A DNA stretch of 64,000 nt from Meira nashicola (taxonomy: Eukaryota; Basidiomycota; Exobasidiomycetes; Exobasidiales; Brachybasidiaceae), in NCBI GenBank assembly GCA_001600355.1, contig BCJU01000001.1:951178-1015177 (forward strand), given 5' to 3'. Made by a program: the position numbers and the translations under genes. This document shows positions 10,013 through 22,200 of this stretch, in pieces (the first letter of the stretch is position 1; each line of letters begins with the position of its first letter). Below the pieces are notes generated by a model. The model was not told the DNA's origin, did no database searches, and saw only the letters and a program-made list of their open reading frames with translations.

Positions 10013-11572
10013 TCAGTAGACGTATGGAATGATACGTGAGGGTACCAACTTGGTATATTTTGTCCAATCTTTGCCATACTTGTGTTGACAAGCAGCGTCA
10101 TCTCTCAATTGACGGTGAACCAATAAGACAACAAAGAAAGCAAAGTAGAAGTAAGTGATTGGAGTTTCAAAACCAGTAGGCAAGCTCCATGAGAAAGCCA
10201 TGATCCAATCACCAAAGTAGTTTGGATGACGACTTCTGCCCCACCAACCGCTCGTTAACAATTTACGGCCAGAGCTTGTGGTCATGAACTCCAAATTCTT
10301 CTTGTTGTTTCCATTGCGGAAATCATTCTTTTCTCCATTTGCCGTTCTGAAGATGTAATAGCCGGTAAAGTTGAGCGCCAAGACGGCCAAAGTACCCAAA
10401 ATTCCCAAATCTTTGGGATGGAAGGCCAAATAGCGTGCTTGTAAGCCGTACACAAATGGAACCCAAGTAAGATCACCAACTGATAACATAAATCCAAAGC
10501 CATCAGTAGTAATATCCATTTGAGTCAAAATTGTGCTCTCGTTGAAAAGAGCGTCAACGATGTACCAAGTATGGAAAAGGACTACCAACGCCATACTATC
10601 CGTGACACGACCGTTGAGCTTGACAAATTGATGACAAGCACAGCTAATATCCAACAAGTACCAGAAAATCATTCCTGGGCGTAATTCGTTGAAAGTCTTG
10701 ATATCGAAATCGCCAATTCTGGGGTTCAATTCACGACCGATAAACCAATCGAACAAATGGTTGCCCGTATTACCGCCTTTTGCCAACAATTTGTCTGCCT
10801 TGAAGCTCTCTGCATACACGTAAATTGATTGTGCCAAAGCCATCGTAATCGAAGCAGTAATCAAACCGGGCCAATGACCGTAAAGCAAATCATCGAAAGC
10901 CTTGGCACCTTGAGTAGCAATGATCACAGCTGAAAGGATGGCAGCTGCCAAAAAGGTAGCAAAAGCATTAATTTTGTATTCTAACTTCTTGCCTGTACGC
11001 AATTCTGTTCCTTTGACTTTTTGACCTGGCAATACGGCCCATGCGATGAGGCAAAATGCATACCAGCCAAAGTATACAGCCCATGCTTGCCAATCTAAGA
11101 AAGATGCCTTTACACCTCGGACGAAATCATGAGCAATCACTTCAGGATAGCGTGGTAAGATTGAGCATCCGACTTTCTCATTGCATGCAAAAAAGAGCAA
11201 ATAAGCGAAAAACGGAGTCAAGATGGAAACACCAGCAGCACCTACTGGTCCGCCAAATTCGTATTCTGTCGTCTTTGGATTCAACATGTTATTCTTTTTG
11301 ATAGAACGAGTTGACGTTTTACGTTGAACAGTCTTTTTTGCTGGTGTGCTGGTGTTAGAAGAAGAATCATCAACTTTTTTGGATGATTGAGATTTACGTG
11401 CTCTTGGCTTGGGCGTTGGAGTGTCGGGAGAAAGGGCAGAAGTTTCGATTGCTGCTTTTGTTGCACTTCCGTTTGGCGTATCAGCTGCAGCAGCGGCGGA
11501 TTTTAAACTTGATGTGCTCTTCTTACGTGAACGCGAACGCGAAGGAGTTGATTGTCCGCGGGTTTGAACCAT
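10013..11572 (-). CDS. ERG24: delta(14)-sterol reductase
   Basis: Intronless, 519 aa. It reduces the C14-15 double bond left by CYP51 demethylation in ergosterol synthesis, using NADPH in the ER membrane; it is the target of morpholine fungicides. The protein belongs to the ERG4/ERG24 (lamin-B-receptor) family: multiple hydrophobic helices, an EFGGPVGA block at the start of the membrane region, and the C-terminal signatures SGWWGRSRHPNYFGDW (about residue 440) and DDAACQHKYGKDW. The EFGGPVGA and LPGQKVKGTELRTGKKLEYK segments favour C14 reductase over C24(28) reductase (ERG4), although the exact reaction is inferred from family. The N-terminal 100 residues are a Ser/Thr/Lys-rich, probably cytosolic extension. 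ATG at 11572 is the first in-frame Met. Convergent with the membrane protein and on the same strand as PKC1. Confidence 0.9.
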   Translation of the reverse strand: MVQTRGQSTPSRSRSRKKSTSSLKSAAAAADTPNGSATKAAIETSALSPDTPTPKPRARKSQSSKKVDDSSSNTSTPAKKTVQRKTSTRSIKKNNMLNPKTTEYEFGGPVGAAGVSILTPFFAYLLFFACNEKVGCSILPRYPEVIAHDFVRGVKASFLDWQAWAVYFGWYAFCLIAWAVLPGQKVKGTELRTGKKLEYKINAFATFLAAAILSAVIIATQGAKAFDDLLYGHWPGLITASITMALAQSIYVYAESFKADKLLAKGGNTGNHLFDWFIGRELNPRIGDFDIKTFNELRPGMIFWYLLDISCACHQFVKLNGRVTDSMALVVLFHTWYIVDALFNESTILTQMDITTDGFGFMLSVGDLTWVPFVYGLQARYLAFHPKDLGILGTLAVLALNFTGYYIFRTANGEKNDFRNGNNKKNLEFMTTSSGRKLLTSGWWGRSRHPNYFGDWIMAFSWSLPTGFETPITYFYFAFFVVLLVHRQLRDDAACQHKYGKDWTKYTKLVPSRIIPYVY

Positions 11573-12444
11573 TTTTGCGAATAACTTATTCTGCTATGTA
11601 TTACAGATATTGTGGAGGATTATACTTTATGTTCCTCAATGGAAAGGCTGTGTAAACGATTAAAGCAGCGAAATAAATAAAAAGAGAATCAGTTCATGTT
11701 CTTCCAATTATGCAATAAAAAAAATTAAGAATATGAATGTATGCAAGATGTGCGTAACGCGTTGTGTTTTCGGACCAAAAAAACAGCTCATCTGTAAAAA
11801 GCACGCGCGAATACGTGCGCAAACGCATCCACTTTGGTGCAGCTATAAAATTTGCATCCGAGCAATCGATTGAGAAAATTTTGCAAGCCGCTATCAATGC
11901 ATTACATTCATTGACATATACTCACTTTTTTTTTCTCAGCCAAATAAAATTTGACTTACTTTGTGTTTGATATGATCAACCGTTTTCCGTGAAGATGGAA
12001 GTGACGTGATTAGAAGTGATGGATGAAAATACGCGTTTTTGCGTGTGGACAGTTGCTTATTTAGGACGTCGATCGTCTGTCGATGCATCCACATTGTAAA
12101 CTACAGAGTCGCCAAAATTGCTGTGTGTGCATGCACACACGTTTGATTAGGGTAATTCGCGGGCGCGTGTTTTGCACCAAAATTACAATTCAGTCATTGT
12201 GGTTTACAGACGCTAAAATTTCTCCACAAAAAAAGGTAAAGCAAACAACAACTGCATTCAAGAGCATTTATTTTTTTTTTTCGCGCAGGAATGGGCATTT
12301 ATATAAACTCGAAATCATGTACCTATAGAGTGGAAATAAAATATGTTTGTAGGAATAAAAAGTGTTTGCAAGGAAAGCATAAATCTGAGAATGGACAATT
12401 GAACGTACGGATACACAAAACATAGATTAATATATGATCTTAAT
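11573..12444. other. intergenic, ERG24 promoter and PKC1 3' side
   Basis: About 870 bp without a convincing gene. It should hold the ERG24 promoter and the PKC1 3' UTR. Two separate ACGCGT copies (11757-11762 and 12031-12036) and several T- or A-runs are present. Neither feature is beyond chance. Confidence 0.45.
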
Positions 12445-15400
12445 TTAGACCACATGAGGTGCTGTCCAAGAGAATGAACGGAATTCAGCTTGATCTTGAG
12501 CAGATAAGACGCTGTGAACGGGTGTCAGAGTTGGTTTCTCGCTTGTGAATTCGGTATCGAACCAACTTGTATCGCTCGGATTTTTCAATGTAGGAATGAA
12601 AGGCGGAGGAACACGTTTATGGAACATATCATCCCAATTTACATCACGGAAGAATGGATGTGCTTTGATCTCATCTGCATCAGTTGGTCCTGCACCTAAA
12701 CGTTTGGTTGGATCCCGAGTGAGCAATCTGTGCAAAATGGAAACAGAATCTGGAGGCATGTGAATAGGATAAAGTGGTTCATCTTCCAAAATTGCATCAA
12801 AGATTTCATCTTCATCATCACCACGGAAAGGAGCTTGACCTAAGAGCATTTCGTAGATCAAAATTCCAAATGCCCACCAATCCACTGCTCGTCCATATCT
12901 TTGTTCCAACAAAATTTCAGGCGCCATAAATTCTGGCGTTCCACAGAATGTGCTTGTCGTGCTGCCAAACCACATATCCTCTTTGCATAAACCATAATCT
13001 GCAACTTTGACGTGACCGTCAAGGGTTAGCAAGATATTGTCTAATTTCAAATCACGATAGATGATACCTTGTTTGTGGAAATACTCTAAAGCCAAAAGAA
13101 CTTCGGCAGCATAGAATTTTGCCCTTCTCGGGGTGAATTGTTCACGTTGAATGTGCAACATCAAATCACCACCGCTGATGTATTCCATAACAAAGTACAC
13201 TCTCGTTTCTGTTTGGAAACAAGAATGCAAGCCTAATAAGAAAGGATGTCTTTCGCGTGCAGCTGCCAAGAAGACCCGCTTTTCTGACTTTGTACTTTCG
13301 ACTTCATCATTTTCGATAATGAATTCTTTCTTTAGGACTTTGATGGCATAGAGATAACCTGATCTCTTTTCTTCTGCCAACATCACTTTACCAAAGTTAC
13401 CCTTACCCAAAACTGCCAAAAAGTTGAAATCATTAAGACCAATCTTTCTTTTCGACGAAGGCGGGTTACGGGGTGGTTGCATTTGAAGTGGTTGTTGTTG
13501 ACTTGCTGGCGGTAGTACCACTTGTTGTTGTTGGGTTGGTGGTTGTTGTCCATCGATAGTGATCATAGAGCCACTTTTAATAGAAGATCCATCTGTAATT
13601 GGTTGTCCAGAACCAACAGAGTGGAATGATTGCTTAGAAGGCGAAGCAGGAATTCCTTGCATAAAGCCAGAACCGGGCTTTTGTCCAGGAGGAACTTGAC
13701 CGGAAGGACCATGCAGGTTGCCTTGGGAAGCAGACTGAGGCATTGAAGGACGTCCGTGCGAGTCAAAGCCGCCTCCAAAACCTTGTTGTGAAGCTGAATT
13801 TGCAGGCTGTGGTAAAGGTCTTGGCGGTCGAATGCCTTGTTGAGTGTCATTGTAAGCACCTTGAACACTTTCATCCATCGAACGTGCACCGCCGGGCACA
13901 GGTCGACCATACTGTGACGATTGCGGTCCAGCCAATTGTTGAGGTTGTTGTTGCTGCAAAGGCATGGATAATTGTGGTGGTCCTCCTCCTTGTGATAAAG
14001 GTTGTTGTGGCCTTATTCCCATTTGCGACGTTTGTTGTTCCAATCCAGTCAATCCAGCAGGCGGCCGACCTTGTTGAGAAGGAAGATTATTGCTTGTTTG
14101 AGTACGAGCTGAAGTCTTGTTACGATTAATAGCTTCCATATCGGTTAATAACTGATTGGCCATCTCCATTGACATACCACACAAATCAGGCACTAGATGT
14201 GCACAATCGGCGTGACAGGTTAAGTCGCATTCTGTACACTTTCTTGCATTCTTTCGGCCAAGAGGTAAGATGTAACCACAATGACAGCACCAATTTGCTC
14301 CGATATTTGTCAAAGGCACAAATCTGTGTGGAATACGATGGTTGATCTTTACCTCATCGCGATCAGCTTCAGCGTTACTCTTACTAATGCACTTTGTGAC
14401 AACCTTTTGAGCACATTTCTTGTGACAGGTGTACCGACAATCATCACATTGACTTCCAGCTGCATTGAGCAGCAATTCCCCGCAAAGTGCGCATCGAATA
14501 ATTTGGTAAAATTGGCGCGAGATGAATTTATGTCCATTGATCTCAGACACATCTTCCTTACGCTTGCGAACTGCACCTTGACGACCAAGACGAGCATCGT
14601 ATGGGCGTTTGCGAACATTCTGCTTTACGAAATTGACACGCAAGAAAATCGCTCCTGCTGGTTCAACAGCAAACCAGGCCTCGATACCATCTGAAGTCGG
14701 ACCCATAGGAACAGGTGCGCCTGCAGGACCGTTGTTGAACGTAGCATCCATCATACCAGATTGTCCAGCAGAATTGAATGAAGCTGGACTTTGTTGTTCT
14801 TGCACGTCTTGCGCAGTAACCCAACCTCCAGGAGCAGCCGGACCAGCAGCGTCAGGAACCTGACCAAATTTCTTCTTACGCAATTCTTCGACAATATCAC
14901 TGATACGAATCCATAGCATTCCTACAGGTTCAGGATGATTTGAACCAATACGATCGTAAACTGTCACTTCGATCTCATTTGCATTGTCCACAGCAACTTC
15001 GAAATCTTCTTGCCATCGATCGGTACGACTAGGGTGAGTTCTTGCCCTTGGCGTATCTTCCACTTTGATCACCACAGTTGACTCTCTCGTTCCACGCTTT
15101 GGATTGGGAACATGATCAATATCACGAGCACTTCTAACTGATACTTGCAATGTACCAGAGAGTGGCTTACGCAAGTTTTGACGTCTTCCATCCAGGGAAG
15201 CAGGCATATTTTCGTCTTCGTTGTCTTCATCCATCACATGCAACTGCTTATATCTTTTAATGCTCTGTTGCAACAATCGAATCTTGGCAGCACTTTCTAC
15301 TCGTTTCGATTCGGCATCATTTTTGGATTTCCTATCACCGTCAGCTTGATACAGCTTTGCCATCTTATCGATACCCATTTTGTATTGTTGTTCAATTTGC

Positions 15401-16250
15401 AGTTTGAATTCGAGCTGATGTAGCATCTTGGAGATTTTGGCTGTGGTATGAGGCATGTCGTATTTGATCAAATCGAGGTTTGTATAATTTTTCCTTGCGC
15501 TGGTACCCATCCTGTTTATATCTTGTCCCCCCAATGGTCCTCCAAATGCGGTCGGTCCCATGCCTTGTTGTTGCATTGGAGATTGCCCTGCTAGCCTCCT
15601 TCCTTCGCCAGGCGCCATGGGTAACGGTCTGTCATCATACCTCTGAGGTAGACCTCCTGGACCTGGACTTCCTCTCCTGCCATCAGAAGGAGCAGAAGAG
15701 AGATAAGATGAAGAGCTGTCTCCTGGATAAGGACGAGAAGAGCCTGAAAGGCTTCCATTAAAGCTATTGCTAGATGTGAAACTTGGCGGTCCAGAGCTTC
15801 CAATAGAGTGTGGCATTCCTGCTCCTGGTGGTCGCATACCAGATGGAGAACCAGTTCTACCTGGAGCTTGTACCATGCCTGGTGAATAGAATGCGTTTGG
15901 ATTATTTGGAGGTGCACCACCCGGTGGACGCATACCTGTTCCTCCGCTAGATCTTCTACCTTGGAGAGCTCGAAGAGATTCTTCCAAGTAAGAGATATTA
16001 CGTTGAGCATCTCTAATTTGTGCTTCTGCAGACCTAATCACATCTTGATTTGGCGTTGCTCCGCGTAATGCTTGACTACCTTCCATGAGCTTGCGCTGAG
16101 TTTGAATCCGCGCATGGATCTCAGCAATCTTTGCTTCGGTAGAATCCTGTGTAGCGAGTGAAAAGAAGGAGGTGAAGAGAGAATGATCAAAAACATGTCA
16201 GTTTGAAATCGCCAAAAGTAGCCTCCAAATTAGAATATACTCACCGCCAT
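12445..16250 (-). CDS. PKC1: protein kinase C, cell-wall-integrity pathway
   Basis: Two exons: complement(join(12445..16146, 16245..16250)), 1235 aa. Exon 1 is only ATGGCG, followed by GTGAGT; the 98-nt intron ends CACAG at phase 0, and the restored N-terminus reads MADSTEAKIAEIH, the start of an HR1 coiled coil. Fungal Pkc1 is activated by Rho1 at the plasma membrane and drives the MAP kinase cascade that maintains the wall. Domains in order: HR1 (about 1-65), second HR1 (about 225-315), C2-like (about 330-490), two C1 zinc fingers (about 540-590 and 606-655, each with the H/Cys pattern intact), a Gln/Pro/Gly-rich linker, then the kinase (about 905-1165) and AGC tail with hydrophobic motif FRSFSW. 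The catalytic loop is IYRDLKLDN. The metal-binding motif reads DYG (VADYGLC) instead of DFG, as also known in yeast Pkc1. Shares a divergent promoter with the orphan gene at 16655. Confidence 0.92.
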
Positions 16251-16654
16251 CTTAGCTTTCTTTCTCCACTCTCTTGGTGGCCAAAAATTTTCCAGCAGGA
16301 TCCTAAAGATGAATATACACGTAAGGAGCAGTCGGTTTCTCCTTCCACTGATGATGGTGATGATGGAACACGACAGCACTTACGCACATTTGCGTGTAGT
16401 GCATAGTGTGTGTGTATTGATGCACATTACACAGTACTCGAGCCATCGGATCCTATCCGCATACACCGCGTTAGGCCATTGGGTGTGTTAGAGGCGCGCG
16501 TCAGGAGTGCCTGGCCCAAGTCACACGTGCTAGTCCATAATCTCTCTGACATGCAAGGCTGACTTTCATTACTCTTAGATGCTCTGCATCTCACGGTATA
16601 CGGATTTCCGTCAAGACCACTACAACCTCACCAAATCGCACAATATACTTAGTC
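16251..16654. promoter_or_regulatory. divergent promoter region, PKC1 / orphan SUMO-motif gene
   Basis: About 400 bp between two outward-facing starts, with no gene. It includes a CACGTG at 16524-16529 and short pyrimidine tracts. The promoter role is inferred from position. Confidence 0.4.
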
Positions 16655-19115
16655 ATGGAAGAAGATTCTTCACTGACGAGCCTTTCCTCAGGTTCAGCGG
16701 TATCCAGTTTTGCAGGTACTGCGCGAGATTCGAGTCAAGAGGCACTCCCAAAAGAAGTAAAAAGAACGCATACATCGTCGTTCAAGAGGCATAGAGCTTC
16801 AATGAATATTGATACGGACTACATTATCAGTGAACGTGGTAAAGAGCATTTGCAAAAATATGAAAAAATCAAAGAAAGTGATCTTCCGCCAAAAAGTACA
16901 ACTAACACATTTATTTTTGACAAATTGGTGAAAGCAGCCAACCAAAAATATCCTGCTGGAAAAATTGCTTTATGGAACAACACCTTGCGTTTGCAGATAT
17001 CTTTTATGGTGTCATATCCGAAGGTAAAAGATTTAAAGACTTTGACGGCAAGTGAAATTCATTCAAGTGGCTTGCCGATCATTGTTAGCGATTACCTCAA
17101 AAAAGTACGTATTCACCATACCTAACGCGAAACAAAGCGCATATAGCCTGACAATTCCTTAATTTTTGAAGAACTGTGAAAAATTAGGAGTTCGAGACGT
17201 TAAAATCATGCAGTTCAAGCATCATGAGGATCATCTAAAGAGTAAGTTGCAATAAAGCTCCCGCGTAGTGAGTGTGCTGAAGTTTTTTTTCTTTTTCTAT
17301 TTTTGCACAGTCTACTTAAACAATTCAGCAGGAGGTACATCATCACGATCGCAAGATTCTACCAACAGCTCAAATACGGCTCTAGCAACCATCTTGAGAA
17401 TGAACATAGTGATCAGATTTATGAATTGCAACCAGAAACACAACAAAGAATTTCACAGTGGTGTGCGAGGTGCGTCAAAGATTGTCTTCCCTCTCCTTTC
17501 CGAGAAAAATGATGACCTGACGCTTTTTTAACAAAATAATAGATCGCTTCTATACCGACCTTTGTTCTACAGATACCGCACCTGTTATCAAAACTTTGCT
17601 GGAACGATGTCTGCGCTTGTTCTTGAATACCCACCTCTTCGCAAAATTCAAAACGCTCCTTTTCGACAATCAAGCGAACGAAAAATCCAATACAATTCCG
17701 CAAATCGAGCAACTTGTCGAAGCAATGACATCGCTCACGCTAGAGAACAAGCAAAACGGAAGACTACAAAAAGCTTTCATGGCGAGTATAGCACAACAGA
17801 AAACATTGGGTTTGATATTGACATATTTTTTTAAACTTACAGCTTCTATCAGAAATTGTAAAGATTAAGGAAGGTACAATACCCGCATTCAGCCAGTCAG
17901 ATTCGACTAAGTCGCATGCTGAGCATCAGACTACCAGATGGGTCTATCAAACAGCTCTGATGCGAGGCGACCAGCAAACAAGGAAAAATAATTCAGTGAG
18001 GAATTAAAGATTGCAGGTGGATTGTTGTCCATTTATACTCACACATCTCGCCGCCATCATGCCAGGTTGATCGCATTCTCGCTGTGCCAGGACAGAAAAA
18101 GTCTCTGCACAATACTCCACATGTTCTCATAAATGAGAAGGAAAAGTTTCCACCGAAAGGATCAAAAAGAGCAAGAACACAGAATGAAGATCAGACTGTG
18201 ACTCAAGTTCCACCTCAAATTTCATCTCAAGCTTCATCTCAAGTTCCACCTCAAGCTTCATCTCAAGACTCTCCACAAAATGGAAATTACGAGATCCAGA
18301 CTTCAACTTCAAGAGCTGATACTTTCAGCGTTTCAGAAGACGCCGTAGTTGTGCCTCTCACTTCCATTTATGATGTACAAGGCACGACAGTGAATGCTTC
18401 AACGGAAGAAGTTCTCGGTGCTTGCTTGAACAAAAGCTCTTTGCAGTCGTTCGCTTCAGATAGTATGACCGAAGTAGGTACTAGCAATGTGGCTGAAATA
18501 GAAAAAGCCACTTCTGGTGCAAACAGAACGGCAGAGATTGTTGAATCTAACATCATGAAAAACAAGAGGTGCGCAAATATCAAAAGTTCATCAGATATGC
18601 AAAAGACTTATTCAACTATTTCTACAAATTTGACTTCAAATCAGACAGAAATGACTTCAAATCAGACAGAAATTTTAGAAATTGGACGAAATTTCAATAA
18701 AGCGAGAACTTCAACAAAGGCGCTACATATCTCAAAAGTGGCTCAGAAAAAGGACATTGTTTTAAATGACACCAGAAACAAGATTATCGATCTTACCGAA
18801 GAACATCAATCACTCAGAAAAGCCGATAAGCAGATCCAAAAGGTACAGAACTTTGTAGCGAAAGGAACTTGCTTGCAAAATGCCATTGACGTGGACGAGA
18901 TTGATGATAGGTTGCCAGAAGTGATTGATCTGACTGATGAAATTCGTGAAAGTCCAACAGCGTCCACGTCAAAGAGACAGAACGGACCTGATTCAGAAGA
19001 TCACTTCTTTGTGACAAAGTTAATTATGCGCGTCACACCAAAGACTGGTAAAAAATTGGAGATAAAAAATTCCTTACGTATCAAAAAGGAAGTGAAGCAA
19101 GAAAGACTAAAGTAA
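16655..19115 (+). CDS. orphan protein: possible helix-hairpin-helix N-terminus, SUMO-motif C-terminus
   Basis: My model has six exons: 16655..17104, 17172..17241, 17311..17469, 17573..17785, 17853..17995 and 18096..19115, giving 684 aa. Donors are GTACGT, GTAAGT, GTGCGT, GTATAG and GTGAGG, and every acceptor is AG with the frame kept. Not recognised as a known family. Residues about 85-150 (TNTFIFDKLVKAANQ... YPKVKDLKTLTASEI) resemble the Mus81/Pol-beta-type helix-hairpin-helix layout, but no nuclease motif (ERKxxxD) follows. The middle is helical and leucine-rich. The last 340 residues look disordered, with Gln/Ser/Pro repeats, SUMO-interaction-like motifs IIDLTEE and VIDLTDE, and a C-terminal IKKEVKQE holding two psi-K-x-E sumoylation sites. 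The weakest junction is at 17852: it skips a nearer AG at 17842, use of which would give an early stop. Exons 1-4 and the last exon could therefore belong to separate genes. Confidence 0.5.
18201..18270 (+). repeat. 12-bp coding tandem repeat
   Basis: About six imperfect 12-nt units alternate CAAGCTTCATCT-like and CAAGTTCCACCT-like versions, encoding Q-x-(S/P)-(S/P) repeats in the last exon of the orphan gene. The unit keeps the reading frame, so copy number could vary without breaking the protein. Confidence 0.8.
18631..18672 (+). repeat. 21-bp perfect tandem duplication
   Basis: Two adjacent identical copies of a 21-nt unit (starting TGACTTCAAATC) encode a repeated TSNQTE-containing segment in the orphan gene. 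The perfect identity suggests a recent duplication. Confidence 0.8.
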
Positions 19116-19260
19116 AGTACGACAAAACAGTTCAAATGAGTTTGAGAAGAATTGATTGAAGGACAAGTGACGTACTATGCGATAGATGCTGATGATTGAT
19201 ACAATGTAGAATAAAAAGGAAAAGAAAAGTTTGAAGAAGAAAGTAGTACATAAGAGATCA

Positions 19261-22200
19261 TTATGATGTCGAAGAGATGGCTTCCATAGCTTGTTCAACA
19301 GATACGTTCAAAATTGACAATCCCATTTGAACATCGGTTTTGCTCTCTGAAGAAACCTTTTCCATTTCTCCCGCTTGTACATAGGACAGAGCTTTTTCAA
19401 TCCATTCATGAAGAGGTTGCAAGAAGCTGTCTCTGATCTTGTGCAACATGTCTGCATCTCGAATTCCGGTCAGATTATTTGAATCCTTTGTGAATACTAG
19501 ATAAATGAAAGACGTTGTCTCACTAATCTTGGGTGCTTGATCGTCCAGATAAGATTTAATCAGTCCGATCATGGCATCTGGGTTTGAGTCGCTTGCTTTT
19601 CTCACCTCTGGAAGCCCTTCAGCTCCATCGCCGAGAATGAAGATTTTTTCGGCAAACAATTGAATGAAGCTTTTCTGTGCAAAGATGATTGATTGTTCTG
19701 TATTGCTCTCCCTGTCTTTGATACGATCAAGATCAAAAGAGATCAATTGACGTGCAAGACCAACTGCAGCTGCGCTCAGTTGAGGATAAGGTGATTCACA
19801 AATTAGATCACGAAGCAGCTCACGTCCTATTTCGGGCTCAACCAGTTTTTGTAAAACCGTTTGCACGATTCGAAGGCTAATGTGACGTGCCATTGGTCTA
19901 GGTGATAAAGCTGAATGAGTTGAAAGAACTTGAACGAAAATTATCGCCTCTTCAGATGATAAGATTCCGTCCTTCTCACTTTGTGACCTTTGACTCATCG
20001 CTCGAATACACCAAATCGCCCATGTAAGCGCAATATCAGGAAGATGCACAGTACCTCCTAAGGATTGAGAACCATCCTGACTAGTTGTAGCGGGTAAATT
20101 AGAACCCAAACATGCGATCAACATGCCCATGGATCTTTGTAACCTTTTCAATCCTTCTTTCGCCGTCCATTTATTTCGATCGTTCTCTGCATTCTCGGCA
20201 TCAGAAGCTCGGGCAAGTAGATTGACATGCAATATAAAAGCTCCCATTGTCTTTGCTGCAGCAGAAACGGAGCCATTTGCACCTGTTGCTTCGCTGTATC
20301 CATTCGAAGTGGCATCCTCTGATGACTTTGGATTGACTGGACGTTTTTGACGATCGAAGGCCAATGATTCATTATCGATTCTTAAATCCTTTACCAATCC
20401 GTCCAACTGTTTCCAAGCCTGCGAAGATAAGGCGTCAATGGTTGGTCTTATGCGTTTTGGTGGCAGTCCTTTGTTCGATGACTCCATCTTGTATCTGGGA
20501 AACCATTGGTAAAAGTAATGATCAGAGAGATGAATTTCGTCGTAAGATTGCGGCATATGTGGCAAAAGTACGATCATTGAAGTCAAGAGCAAAGCTGATA
20601 CTAGTTCGAGCACTGATTCTTGATTCTCGCTTTCCATTCCTCTGGCCCAAACTGTAATATCCCGTAAAAGAGCCACTAGACTGATCACAATTTCGCATGC
20701 CGCTCTTTCTGCTTGTCCTATCGATGCCTCGGTAATGGAACTTTTGCGATCAGATTTTAGAGAGAGAAGGTCATCACTTGAGGACACGGGAGCATATGAA
20801 GATGGACTTCCTCCAGTGACACCCATAAAATGTGGTAAATCGGCCTGAAGAGCTCCTTTCACACATCGTGGAACAAGTTGAACAAGAGGTTGAATGAATT
20901 GAATAGGCTTCTTCGTCTTAATTCGTGGCATTACCTTTGCAATCACATTCAGCAGGCCAGCAAATTCCAACGCGGCGGACCAAAGCGCAACCTGTTGCTT
21001 GTTCGTGCCACCTGCATTGGTGATATGAGGCATACTAATTTGAAGACCTTTCGTTTGATGCTGCTCTGAAGGTGATTCAGCAGGGTCGCTGATCTTGTCC
21101 GGCGATGTCTCCGTTTGTAAATCTTTATCTCGAGCAGATTTTTCACCTAGATTTTCCATCCTTTCTTGTGCAGCCATAAAGATTTCTCGTGGGCTAGAAT
21201 GTTGAGCGAACAGATCGAATGTAGCCATGGCCAATCCACGGAGTGTGATTGATTCACCTGCTTCCTCCGAAGCAGTAAAAGGTGCCGGTAATCCTATTGT
21301 CTCGATTGGAATTAAACCTAAAGCTGGACTTAAAGCATTGAAAATCTCAAAAGAAAGAGGCGTGACGAGCTCATCAATGACATCTCTCCCTTTTCTTGAT
21401 GCATTCTGCAAAGAATTTGAAATGTCCAGTAGAAGCGTTCGCGTTTGTGCCAATAAACCTTCATGTCTTCCATCGTAAGTGCTCTGAATATCACTGAACC
21501 TCTTCTCCATTTGTGGTGAAGACACACCTGATCTTGAGAGAGGAGAGCTTGCAGCACTGGAGCGTTGAGAGTTTTTACTCAAATGAACAATATCTTGCAA
21601 TGTTCGTTGCAATGAATCAATCAGTTGCTTGAGATTGTCATTATGGGGAGATTCTTCCTTTACAGCAACAGCCGAAAGATTCGAGGGAGCACGAATTTCT
21701 GTCCCATGAGCGCCCTCGACAACGGTATCTTCGCTGGAATATCTCGCTCTATTCGTAGCCAATGTACGTCCTCGTGACATTTCCTCCTCATCTTCACCAT
21801 TAGTGCGTGTACCTATCGTCAAGATCTTTGCATCCATACTTTCTTCATCCTGACCTTCTACGAGAGTTGGACTTTGTGGAACACTGACGGAGTCTAAAGG
21901 CGAAGTAGGCCATGCTTTAACTTGCATGGAAGCAGAATCGCGGGTCCTTCGTCTCGCACGTCTTGAATTTTGTTGACTACTATCTCCTCCGTAGCCATTT
22001 AAACCCTCAACATTGACCTGTAGACCTTGTTGTGCTTTTCTGTCATCCAGTTCATGAGTTTCAACTGTACCGCCAACACTAAGTGCTTCACGTATAATCG
22101 GTACAGCTCTTTCATCTGTGACCTGGATATAGACTTTTGCCCTCTTTTGTATTCCACGGGAACTTCTCGTACGAGTACGTGAAGTAGGCCTGGAGGTAGA

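Noticed and set aside
17303..17512. Alternative frame through 17303-17512 (reading YELQPETQQRIS)
   Set aside because: It looks protein-like, but its phase does not fit the GTAAGT donor at 17242, and it continues after the GTGCGT donor into a poorer frame. The other frame fits both junctions.
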